Positions 1-5,408 are shown, counted from the stretch's first letter. The stretch: 5,558 nt of DNA from Anaerolinea thermophila (GCA_022729775.1 DZBA01000230.1:1-5558), one strand, 5' to 3'. The notes: generated from the sequence alone by a model not told the origin. Numbers and translations are program-made.

Positions 1-401
1 GCGCCGAGATGCGAAAGTCCCAAGCCGACGGCGAGCGTTGCAAAGAAAGGCGTGAGCGCGTCGAGCGTATTCCACAGCCGAAGATTTTTGCGCTGCCCGT
101 AGACCAGCATGGTGATGACTGCCGCCGCCAGCGCGCCCGGCGTGTCGAACAAATCCGGGTTGATGGAGAAGACGCCAAGCGGACTCTTGATGAATGCGCT
201 GATGTTTTGCAAAACAAACGAAACGCGCCCGCCGATGATGAGCGCCATCAACCCGTAGAAGGTGATGTTGTTAAGATCGTCTTTGCTAATGTGATAACGC
301 TCTGCGTGTTTTTCAGAAAGGGTAAGACCAATCCACGCTGCGAGAATCAGCAGGATCATGTGACGGGGTGGGGAGAAAAGATTGCGAAAAAGTGTAATCA
401 T
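1..401 (-). CDS. Divergent prolipoprotein diacylglyceryl transferase (Lgt)-like membrane protein, partial
   Basis: I read 133 codons from the ATG at 401-399 to the left window edge without a stop; the C-terminal part lies outside. The visible protein has hydrophobic segments at about residues 15-28, 46-66, 88-101 and 116-131. It lines up with Lgt: an 'NNITFYGLMALIIGGRVSFVL' type stretch (46-64) carries the GGR motif (57-59), and 'LWNTLDALTPFFA' (109-121) matches the Lgt segment before the GRLGNF motif. Authentic Lgt moves diacylglyceryl from phosphatidylglycerol to the lipobox cysteine of lipoproteins in the inner membrane. Here the HGG motif with the essential histidine is replaced by DTPGA (86-90), and the arginine of GRLGNF appears to be a histidine (131), so that activity is doubtful. 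There are no cysteines in the visible part. The start lies two bases after the tlpA-like stop with no clear Shine-Dalgarno sequence, suggesting translational coupling. Family assignment is fairly sure; function is not. Confidence 0.72.
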   Translation of the reverse strand, partial: MITLFRNLFSPPRHMILLILAAWIGLTLSEKHAERYHISKDDLNNITFYGLMALIIGGRVSFVLQNISAFIKSPLGVFSINPDLFDTPGALAAAVITMLVYGQRKNLRLWNTLDALTPFFATLAVGLGLSHLG

Positions 402-403
402 GG

Positions 404-940
404 TTATTTTAAGATTTGTTCGATGCGCGTGCGCAACAGGGCTTCCGCCATTGGTCCGCCGATGATAACTTCGGTGATGACGCCGGCGCGGTTGATAAAA
501 TAAGTGGAAGGCAGCGAGCGCAGCTGGTAGGCTTCGCCGACTTGCGCCTTGTCATCGAGCAGGATGGGAAAGGTGAGCGCGTATTCCTGTGCGAAGGGAA
601 TCACCGCGCTGGGGTCATCTTGATAGGTCATATCCACAGCGAGAACAACCAATCCCTGATCTTTGTATTCTTTATACATTTTTTCGATGGTGGGCATTTC
701 TGCGCGGCATGGCGGACACCACGTCGCCCAAAGGTTAATGAGAACCGCCTGCCCTTTTAACTCGGACAAGGTAACTGACTCGCCGTCAATGCTTTTCAGC
801 GTAAAGTCCGGCGCGGAGAATCCAACCTGCGGCGCGGATGCGCTTTGGGTCGAGCCTGTCGCGCTGGCTGATAAAGCAATCCACACCGCGCTTGCGACAA
901 GGACGAAAATATAAAATGAGATGCGTTGAGTTTTGTTCAT
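404..940 (-). CDS. TlpA/ResA-like membrane-anchored thioredoxin-fold protein
   Basis: This 178-residue protein has one N-terminal hydrophobic segment (about 8-26) that acts as a signal anchor, a Ser/Ala/Thr-rich linker (25-38), and an AhpC/TSA-Redoxin domain (about 40-178). The motif WATWCPPC (71-78) contains the redox pair C75 and C78, and the cis-proline is P144 in LPSTYF. TlpA/ResA/CcmG-type proteins face outside the cytoplasmic membrane and reduce disulfides in targets such as apocytochromes c or copper-centre proteins; the target here cannot be read from the sequence. The frame is open upstream to an ATG at 1195, but I chose the ATG at 940-938: it directly precedes the hydrophobic segment, the longer version would run through the 140-bp inverted-repeat element, and a TATACT box sits at 952-947. 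It is the first gene of a pair with the Lgt-like gene. Confidence 0.9.
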   Translation of the reverse strand: MNKTQRISFYIFVLVASAVWIALSASATGSTQSASAPQVGFSAPDFTLKSIDGESVTLSELKGQAVLINLWATWCPPCRAEMPTIEKMYKEYKDQGLVVLAVDMTYQDDPSAVIPFAQEYALTFPILLDDKAQVGEAYQLRSLPSTYFINRAGVITEVIIGGPMAEALLRTRIEQILK

Positions 941-946
941 GCGGCG

Positions 947-976
947 AGTATAACGCATCTGCCGCGCTGTTTTGAA
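947..976 (-). promoter_or_regulatory. Probable tlpA-like promoter with very short or absent leader
   Basis: On the minus strand a TATACT -10 box (952-947) ends six bases before the ATG. A weak -35, TTCAAA (976-971, 4 of 6 matches), lies 18 bases upstream. The expected transcription start falls on or beside the ATG, and no Shine-Dalgarno sequence is present, so the mRNA is probably leaderless. The -10-to-ATG sequence resembles that of the SufR-like gene. Confidence 0.55.
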
Positions 977-980
977 TGGT

Positions 981-988
981 GTAAAATA
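981..988. repeat. Left target-site duplication GTAAAATA
   Basis: GTAAAATA immediately left of the inverted-repeat element is identical to 1129-1136 immediately right of it. The match reaches nine bases if the G shared with the terminal repeat is counted. Confidence 0.75.
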
Positions 989-1128
989 GGCTCTCTGGGA
1001 ATTGCCGTGATGCTCGGCTGGATTGCCAAATCCAGCCGCCAGATGTGGAGTAAAAACAAGCGTTTTGCCTACATATACGGGATTTGCCAATCCCTCGTTA
1101 GCAAAATCACGGCAACTCCCAATGAACC
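989..1128. mobile_element. MITE-like element, 140 bp, imperfect 23-bp terminal inverted repeats
   Basis: The left end (989-1011) begins GGCTCTCTGGGA and finishes TTGCCGTGAT; the right end (1106-1128), read on the minus strand, begins GGTTCATTGGGA and also finishes TTGCCGTGAT. The inner 15 bases pair at 14 of 15 positions. An identical 8-bp sequence abuts both sides, as expected for transposition. No coding frame fits a transposase, so it would be moved in trans. GG(C/T)TCT termini and 8-bp duplications are typical of the ISL3 family; that assignment is my inference from memory. Between the ends are three hairpins (1015-1038, 1053-1066, 1079-1094). The element sits between the divergent tlpA-like and DUF429 genes. 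Alternatives are a structured RNA or a REP-like element, but the flanking duplication favours insertion. Confidence 0.75.
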
Positions 1129-1136
1129 GTAAAATA
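1129..1136. repeat. Right target-site duplication GTAAAATA
   Basis: Identical to 981-988 and directly adjacent to the right terminal repeat. It includes the TAAAAT hexamer that is the best -10 candidate for the DUF429 gene. Confidence 0.75.
1130..1135 (+). promoter_or_regulatory. Candidate -10 box of the DUF429-GH36 pair
   Basis: TAAAAT (5 of 6 to TATAAT) lies nine bases before the ATG at 1145. No convincing -35 is seen 16-19 bases upstream, where the sequence is the right end of the MITE. The leader would be only a few bases long. Confidence 0.35.
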
Positions 1137-1144
1137 GAGTAATC

Positions 1145-1909
1145 ATGCTTTTTACAGATTCTACTTTCATTGGCGTTGACCTGAGCCCCTCTCACAAATC
1201 TTTCGCGTATGCCGCGTTGGATAAGAACTTGAATCTCATCGCACTCGAAGATGGCGAGATGGAAGAAGTAACCGCGTTTTTAAGCGGACAACAACGCGCG
1301 ACAGTCGCCATTAACGCGCCTGCGGGCGTCAATCGCGGTTTGGCGAGCGAGAAAGCGAAGCGCGAATTGCTTACGCCGCGTAAAATTCGCGGCGCGGAGT
1401 TGCGTCTCGCGGAGTTTGAGTTGCGCCAGCGCGGAATTTCGGTTGCGGGAACGCCGTCAACTGTGGGGCTATGCGCGGCTTGGATTCAACTTGGCTTTAA
1501 TTTGTATCGCAAATTAGAGAAGGCAGGCTTTAAGAAATTTCCGCAGGAAGAGTCGGCGTCTCATCAGTTCTTGGAAACCCATCCACATGCCTGTTTTTCT
1601 GTCATGGCGGGGAGCGTTCCGCTGCTTGCTTCTTCATTGGAGGGGAAGTTGCAGCGGCAGTTGCTTCTTTATGAGCGCGGCGTGCGTATCAAAGACCCAA
1701 TGGATTTTTTTGAAGAAATCACGCGCCATAAAATCATGAAGGGGATTTTGCCGCTGGATTTGTTGTACCAGCCAGAGCGATTAAATGCGTTGGCTGCCGC
1801 GTACACTTCATGGTTGGCAGTGCATAAGCCGGGACAAATTGTTTTTATCGGCGACACGCGCGAGGGACAAATTGTTTTGCCTGTGGCAGAGTTGAAGGAA
1901 AAATATTAG
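1145..1909 (+). CDS. DUF429 family protein
   Basis: This 254-residue soluble protein matches the DUF429 family (RNase H-like fold predicted, function unknown). Visible motifs in order are GVD at 10-12, AINAPAG at 55-61 (usually IDAPLG), ETHPHACF at 144-151 (usually ETYPA) and LNALAAAYTSWL at 213-224 (usually DALaAaytA). D12 and E144 are intact, but the aspartates expected in the NAP and LNA motifs are asparagines (N57, N214). No signal peptide or membrane segment is present. The ATG at 1145 is preceded by only a weak AGAG, so the start is chosen from its position just before the family's N-terminal GVD strand. The alpha-galactosidase gene starts 18 bases after the stop, so the two are probably co-transcribed. 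A role in nucleic acid or nucleotide chemistry is possible, but nothing here proves it. Confidence 0.85.
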   Translation: MLFTDSTFIGVDLSPSHKSFAYAALDKNLNLIALEDGEMEEVTAFLSGQQRATVAINAPAGVNRGLASEKAKRELLTPRKIRGAELRLAEFELRQRGISVAGTPSTVGLCAAWIQLGFNLYRKLEKAGFKKFPQEESASHQFLETHPHACFSVMAGSVPLLASSLEGKLQRQLLLYERGVRIKDPMDFFEEITRHKIMKGILPLDLLYQPERLNALAAAYTSWLAVHKPGQIVFIGDTREGQIVLPVAELKEKY

Positions 1910-1911
1910 TC

Positions 1912-1918
1912 AAGGCGG
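1912..1918 (+). promoter_or_regulatory. Ribosome binding site of the GH36 gene
   Basis: AAGGCGG, one mismatch from AAGGAGG, lies nine bases before the ATG at 1928 in the short gap after the DUF429 stop. It supports that start. Confidence 0.55.
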
Positions 1919-1927
1919 CATATTCAA

Positions 1928-3490
1928 ATGACCTTTCTCCCGTTTTCTGAACTTAAAGAAAAAACAAAAATTATAAAATCCGCTGAAATACAAGTTGAAT
2001 TGCCATCCGCGCCCGTGAAGTATTACCGTCATGGCTGGCAGTCATGGTCGTTGGCTGCGTGGACAGACCTTACGCCGCTGCCTGTACAGAAGCCCGTGAT
2101 ATTTCATCCACTGCAACTCAACATCGAACACGCGCATAAGACACATCCCAACGGCTCATGGTTGGGCGCGGTTCAATTTGCAAACGGCGACGTGTTGCTG
2201 TTGGGCGCATTAACATTAGACACGCATGTTTCGCTGGAGGCGAATCAATTTCGCGGTCAAAGTGACGCGCCTGATGCTGAATGGTTCGTCGCTTACGGTC
2301 AGGAGGAATTCGTCTTTGGGAAATATGCCCGCGCGTTGGAATCCCGTTTTCAAAAAACAAAGAAAGACAACGCGCCGCGCGTCTGGTGTTCATGGTACAG
2401 CTTGTACACCATGATTGACGAAAAAATCCTTTACGAAACGTTCGACGCGCTGGGCGATCTTCCTTTCGATGTTTTGCAAGTGGATGATGGCTGGCAGAAG
2501 AGCATCGGCGATTGGGAAGCGAATGAAAAATTTTCATCTGGCATGAGCGCGCTGGCTCAAAAAATAAAATCAACGGGAAGAAAAGCGGGCTTGTGGCTTG
2601 CTCCGCTGATTGCGGTGGAATCTTCGCGCTTGTTCCGCGAACACGCGGATTGGTTCCTGCGCGATGAGAAGGGAAATTTCGTCTCTGCTGGATTCAATTG
2701 GGGCGAGCATTTGTTTGCCCTCGATACGACGCGCCCCGATGTAATTGCGTGGCTGGCTGCGTTGATGAAGCAAGTGCGCGCTTGGGGATTTGATTACCTC
2801 AAACTCGACTTTTTATACGGCGGCGCATTGAAAGGCAAGCGTTATGTGGACACGCTGCGCGAGTCCGCGTATCGTGACGCGCTGCGCGTGATGCGCGAAG
2901 CGATGGGACTCGACGCTTTTTTCTTGACTTGCGGCACGCCGATTTTGCCCGCGCTGGGCTTGTGCGACGCAATCCGCGTGGGACCTGACGTTTCGCATGA
3001 ATGGGAAAAACACAGGGACGCGGTTTTGTTCTATAACCCATCCATCCCTTCGACGCGAAGCGCGATTCGCACCGCGCTGAATCGCTTGTGGTTGAGTCCC
3101 TTGCTGCACGTTGACCCGGATGTGGCGTATTTTGAATCTAAAAAGAATTTGTTGACTCCCGAACATAAGCGGTTTTTGCAAGACCTCGCGTTGATTTGCA
3201 ACTTCAAAGCCACTTCCGATTTGCCGCAATGGATGACCGCCGATGAACGCGAACAGGTGCGCGCGTTTTTAGAGGCGACTCCGCTGATTAGGCAGGTTGG
3301 ACGCTATGTATTTTCGATCAACGATAGGGCAGTGGATTTTACAGAAGCGATTGCGCTGCCCGTACCGCCGAAAGGATTAACGGCTTGGTGGGGCGAGGTT
3401 TTGAGCTGGCTTGGCAGTCAGCCGTTTGTGCTGCGAATCTTCAAAGCGCTCGACGACCATGAACTGAAAAAACGACGGGCAGAATTGTAA
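1928..3490 (+). CDS. GH36 alpha-galactosidase, cytoplasmic
   Basis: The 520-residue enzyme should hydrolyse terminal alpha-1,6-galactosyl bonds, as in melibiose and raffinose-type sugars. A short N-terminal beta domain (about 1-145, with RHGWQSW at 34-40) is followed by the (beta/alpha)8 barrel (about 150-430) and a reduced C-terminal part. The clan GH-D nucleophile is D294 in YLKLDFLYGG (290-299), and the acid/base is D354 in RVGPD (350-354). The 60-residue spacing equals that I recall for Thermotoga maritima GalA. VDDGW (185-189) supplies substrate-binding aspartates, and the W153/W156 region follows the domain joint. No signal peptide is present, so it acts on imported oligosaccharides. 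At 520 residues it is slightly shorter than the Thermotoga-type enzyme, and the last 40 residues look unlike the usual beta-sandwich end. No sugar transporter or other glycosidase is in view. Related family activities (alpha-N-acetylgalactosaminidase, raffinose synthase) are less likely. Confidence 0.9.
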   Translation: MTFLPFSELKEKTKIIKSAEIQVELPSAPVKYYRHGWQSWSLAAWTDLTPLPVQKPVIFHPLQLNIEHAHKTHPNGSWLGAVQFANGDVLLLGALTLDTHVSLEANQFRGQSDAPDAEWFVAYGQEEFVFGKYARALESRFQKTKKDNAPRVWCSWYSLYTMIDEKILYETFDALGDLPFDVLQVDDGWQKSIGDWEANEKFSSGMSALAQKIKSTGRKAGLWLAPLIAVESSRLFREHADWFLRDEKGNFVSAGFNWGEHLFALDTTRPDVIAWLAALMKQVRAWGFDYLKLDFLYGGALKGKRYVDTLRESAYRDALRVMREAMGLDAFFLTCGTPILPALGLCDAIRVGPDVSHEWEKHRDAVLFYNPSIPSTRSAIRTALNRLWLSPLLHVDPDVAYFESKKNLLTPEHKRFLQDLALICNFKATSDLPQWMTADEREQVRAFLEATPLIRQVGRYVFSINDRAVDFTEAIALPVPPKGLTAWWGEVLSWLGSQPFVLRIFKALDDHELKKRRAEL

Positions 3491-3498
3491 TTTTCATC

Positions 3499-3531
3499 TA
3501 AAACAAATATTTATGATATTTATATAATATA
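3499..3531 (+). promoter_or_regulatory. AT-rich segment with direct repeats, possible UP element or operator
   Basis: An almost pure A/T stretch directly precedes the -35 box of the SufR-like gene. It contains two copies of ATATTTAT (3507-3514 and 3516-3523), spaced nine bases apart. Such placement suits an RNA polymerase alpha-subunit contact or a regulator site. No terminator hairpin for the GH36 gene is visible here. Confidence 0.35.
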
Positions 3532-3560
3532 TTGACAAAGCGAATTTGCGCGGTTATACT
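3532..3560 (+). promoter_or_regulatory. Strong sigma-70-type promoter of the SufR-like operon
   Basis: TTGACA (3532-3537, perfect -35) and TATACT (3555-3560, 5 of 6) are separated by the optimal 17 bases. Transcription should begin about 3566-3568, at the ATG itself, giving a leaderless message. The spacer contains an 8-of-10 palindrome GCGAATTTGC (3540-3549) that could be an operator. Confidence 0.8.
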
Positions 3561-3567
3561 CCCGCCT

Positions 3568-4194
3568 ATGAAATCAACGCGAGACAAGATATTACGAACT
3601 CTTTTAAGCAAGCCGCGCTCGACAATCAACGATCTGGCAGAGTCAGTGGGTATTAATCCTATTTCGGTGCGTCATCATTTGACCAACCTGCAAATGGAAG
3701 GTTTGGTCGAAGGGCAGGAGGAGCGCCATGGCGTGGGACGTCCGCGTTTGGTGTATGTGCTGACCGATGAAGGCATGGAGCGCTTCCCGACGCGCTATTT
3801 GCGCCTTACTACGCGCCTGCTCGCCCAGATGAAAGAGTCCATGCCGGGACCGATGGTTAGTAAACTGTTTGGGCAAATCGCGGAAGACCTTGCAAACGAA
3901 TACGCTAACGACATGAAAAATCTAAGCATGGAAGAGCGGCTTGATTTTGTGCAGGAAATGTTGGCGCAGGAAGGTTTTACCGTAGAATGGGAAAAGAAGG
4001 GCAGCGAGTATCAGATTCATGAAATCTCTTGTCCCTATTATCAAATTGGCATGGCTCATCCCGAAGTTTGTACTGTAGATCAAACCCTGATTTCTAAAAT
4101 GTTGGCGTTGCCTGTAAACAAAGTTCAATGTATTTTGGAAGGCGGCTCGCACTGCACGTATGTTGTGCAGCCTGTTGAAAAAAAACGAAAATAA
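3568..4194 (+). CDS. SufR-like winged-helix regulator with C-terminal cysteine cluster
   Basis: The 208-residue protein begins with a DeoR/ArsR-type winged helix (about 1-68: helix pair around STINDLAESVGINPISVRHH, wing GRPRLVYVLT at 57-66). A helical linker follows (70-130), then a sensor domain with C155, C168, C188 and C196. SCPYYQIGMAHPEVC (154-168) is the hallmark of the SufR group, whose members bind an Fe-S cluster and repress suf genes. The spacing here is CX12CX19CX7C, unlike the CX12CX13CX14C I recall for cyanobacterial SufR. The frame also contains an upstream TTG at 3532, but that codon lies in the -35 box, so the ATG at 3568 is the start. The downstream DUF59 gene begins 11 bases after the stop, supporting a role in Fe-S cluster supply. 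It probably regulates its own promoter. Confidence 0.82.
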   Translation: MKSTRDKILRTLLSKPRSTINDLAESVGINPISVRHHLTNLQMEGLVEGQEERHGVGRPRLVYVLTDEGMERFPTRYLRLTTRLLAQMKESMPGPMVSKLFGQIAEDLANEYANDMKNLSMEERLDFVQEMLAQEGFTVEWEKKGSEYQIHEISCPYYQIGMAHPEVCTVDQTLISKMLALPVNKVQCILEGGSHCTYVVQPVEKKRK

Positions 4195-4198
4195 GAGG
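4194..4198 (+). promoter_or_regulatory. Ribosome binding site of the DUF59 gene
   Basis: AGAGG overlaps the last base of the regulator's TAA and is followed by seven T residues before the ATG at 4206. It fixes the start of the second gene in the operon. Confidence 0.6.
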
Positions 4199-4205
4199 TT
4201 TTTTT

Positions 4206-4550
4206 ATGAGTGATGAAATTAAGGAAATTCAATGGACGATTCACACCACCCACCCGGAACGTGTGGCAGAAGCTCGCGCAAAACTCTCCGAGGTGGTTGA
4301 CCCTGAAATTGGGATGACCATCATCCAACTGGGGCTGGTGCGAGATATTCAAATTGAGAATAATGCGGCGCGTTTGAAAATGATTCTGACAACGCCGTTT
4401 TGTCCCTACGGACCCGCCATGATTGAGATGACCAAAGCCAAGGCTGTGGAAGGGCTGAATATGCCCGTCACAGTGGAAATGGGAATGGAGATGTGGGACT
4501 TTTCGATGATGGAAGACCCCTCTGCGCTCGATTGGGGTATGTACGCCTGA
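4206..4550 (+). CDS. MIP18/DUF59 family (SufT-like) Fe-S cluster assembly protein
   Basis: The 114-residue protein is a single DUF59 domain. The family motif DPEIG is at 32-36, followed by MTIIQLGLVRDI (37-48). A second conserved segment, LTTPFCPYGPAM (61-72), holds C66, the invariant cysteine thought to contact the cluster or its partner. The tail has tryptophans W97 and W110 and ends LDWGM-, similar to SufT/PaaD-type relatives. These proteins help mature [Fe-S] proteins in the cytoplasm. It follows the SufR-like gene by 11 bases with its own Shine-Dalgarno sequence and ends 25 bases before a strong terminator, so the two genes form a short operon. No other suf genes (sufBCDSU) are in view, and its client protein cannot be inferred. 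Confidence 0.88.
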   Translation: MSDEIKEIQWTIHTTHPERVAEARAKLSEVVDPEIGMTIIQLGLVRDIQIENNAARLKMILTTPFCPYGPAMIEMTKAKAVEGLNMPVTVEMGMEMWDFSMMEDPSALDWGMYA

Positions 4551-4575
4551 TTGGTTAGTTGTTTATTGTTAAACA

Positions 4576-4611
4576 AAAAATACGCCCGTCCGTTTGGATG
4601 GGCGTATTTTT
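4576..4611. terminator. Rho-independent terminator, probably bidirectional
   Basis: A 16-bp stem, AAAAATACGCCCGTCC paired with GGATGGGCGTATTTTT with one G-T wobble, closes on a GTTT loop (4592-4595). The T-run follows on the plus strand and the A-run gives a T-run on the minus strand, so it can end both the Fe-S operon and the convergent XRE-cupin transcript. Confidence 0.9.
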
Positions 4612-4675
4612 ATTATATTGAACTACCACTATTTAACCCAAGTTGCCACCTTTACCAGTTTTTTAGTTCTTTTGT

Positions 4676-4736
4676 CACGGATTACACGGATTTTCACAGA
4701 TTTGAAAAAAATCCGTGCAAATCGGTGAAATCTGTG
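4676..4736. repeat. Structured 'cacggatt' repeat with nested inverted repeats
   Basis: Tandem CACGGATT units (4676-4683, 4685-4692) pair with AATCGGTG (4720-4727, one mismatch) and AATCCGTG (4710-4717), forming a nested hairpin. The inner stem is a perfect 10 bp (4685-4694 with 4708-4717). The loop contains CACAGATTT (4695-4703), which is complementary to AAATCTGTG just outside the hairpin (4728-4736). A similar unit starts at 5533. The remaining sequence of 4612-4791 shows no gene. Confidence 0.7.
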
Positions 4737-4791
4737 GCAAGGGCTTGAAATTTTCTTGCGGAGAAAACATGGTAGCAACTTGCGTTATTTA

Positions 4792-5403
4792 TTATTCCCC
4801 TTTTCCCCAGTGCGTGGTGTGGGGTTTCTCGCCTTCCTCAAATCCAGAGATGATGATTAAAGCGTTTGTTACCTGGTTGGATGGGTTTTTCCATTTGTGC
4901 TGTAACTTCGACGCAAACAAAAGACTATCCCCGGCTTCCATTTGAAAAATTTGTCTCTCTACTTGATATTCCAACTTTCCGCGCAGGCAAAAGACAAATT
5001 CATGTCCTGTGTGCGACACGTTATGGGGACCGCTGCTTGAGCCTGATTCAAGAGTCAACATAAAAGGCTCGACGCGCCCGGAAAATTTTTCCCCGCCTAG
5101 CCCTTCGAAAATTCCGCGCGTAAAAGACACCCGCGTCCGCTCATCGTTTTTAAGAAAAACGACATGCTTTTGATCGCCTTGTGAGCCAAAGAATGCGGTA
5201 ATTGAAACGCCCAAAGCCTCTGCTAATTTATAAAGAGTGCTGACAGAAGGCGATGTTTTTCCGCGCTCGATCATCGAAAGCGCGTTGGCTGATAAACCGC
5301 TTTTGGTTGCCAACATGCGCATGGAAATTCCGCGCATTTCGCGCATTTCTCTTAACCGTACTGCTACGTCAACGGACGACGCTTCGCGGGCAAATGACTG
5401 CAT
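4792..5403 (-). CDS. XRE-family regulator with C-terminal cupin sensor
   Basis: The 203-residue protein has an N-terminal helix-turn-helix (about 15-71; core SGLSANALSMIERGKTSPS at 35-53) and a single cupin domain (about 112-188). Cupin motif 1 is around GPHNVSHTGHEFVFCLRG (125-142), with H127, H131, H134 and E135 as candidate metal or ligand residues. Motif 2 is GDSLLFASKLQHKWKN (158-173), with H169. This architecture is that of PuuR/SutR-type repressors, which bind a small metabolite or metal in the cupin and release DNA. The ligand cannot be deduced. The frame opens 14 codons earlier, but the ATG at 5403 has GGAGG five bases upstream and is the clear start. The gene is transcribed toward the Fe-S operon and is monocistronic as far as visible. 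A palindrome in its 5' UTR suggests autoregulation. Confidence 0.9.
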   Translation of the reverse strand: MQSFAREASSVDVAVRLREMREMRGISMRMLATKSGLSANALSMIERGKTSPSVSTLYKLAEALGVSITAFFGSQGDQKHVVFLKNDERTRVSFTRGIFEGLGGEKFSGRVEPFMLTLESGSSSGPHNVSHTGHEFVFCLRGKLEYQVERQIFQMEAGDSLLFASKLQHKWKNPSNQVTNALIIISGFEEGEKPHTTHWGKGE

Positions 5404-5408
5404 AAAAA

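Noticed and set aside
9..503. Open frame of 164 codons on the plus strand
   Set aside because: It is antisense to the Lgt-like and TlpA-like genes, is rich in charged residues with no domain pattern, and has no ribosome site.
404..1195. Longer 263-residue version of the TlpA-like protein
   Set aside because: It would run through the MITE and into the DUF429 gene, and it would place an unrelated 85 residues before the signal anchor.
2118..3229. Several minus-strand open frames inside the GH36 gene
   Set aside because: They are arginine-rich shadows of a GC-rich coding strand; the plus-strand frame has full catalytic motifs.
3491..3531. Terminator after the GH36 gene
   Set aside because: Only A/T-rich sequence without a GC-containing stem is present; any hairpin would be too weak to call.
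4676..4736. Possible CRISPR repeat units
   Set aside because: The repeated units are short, adjacent and inverted, with no regular unique spacers and no cas genes nearby.
4551..4945. Small plus-strand open frames in the convergent gap
   Set aside because: They span the terminator and the 'cacggatt' repeat or lie antisense to the XRE-cupin gene, with no ribosome sites or recognisable domains.
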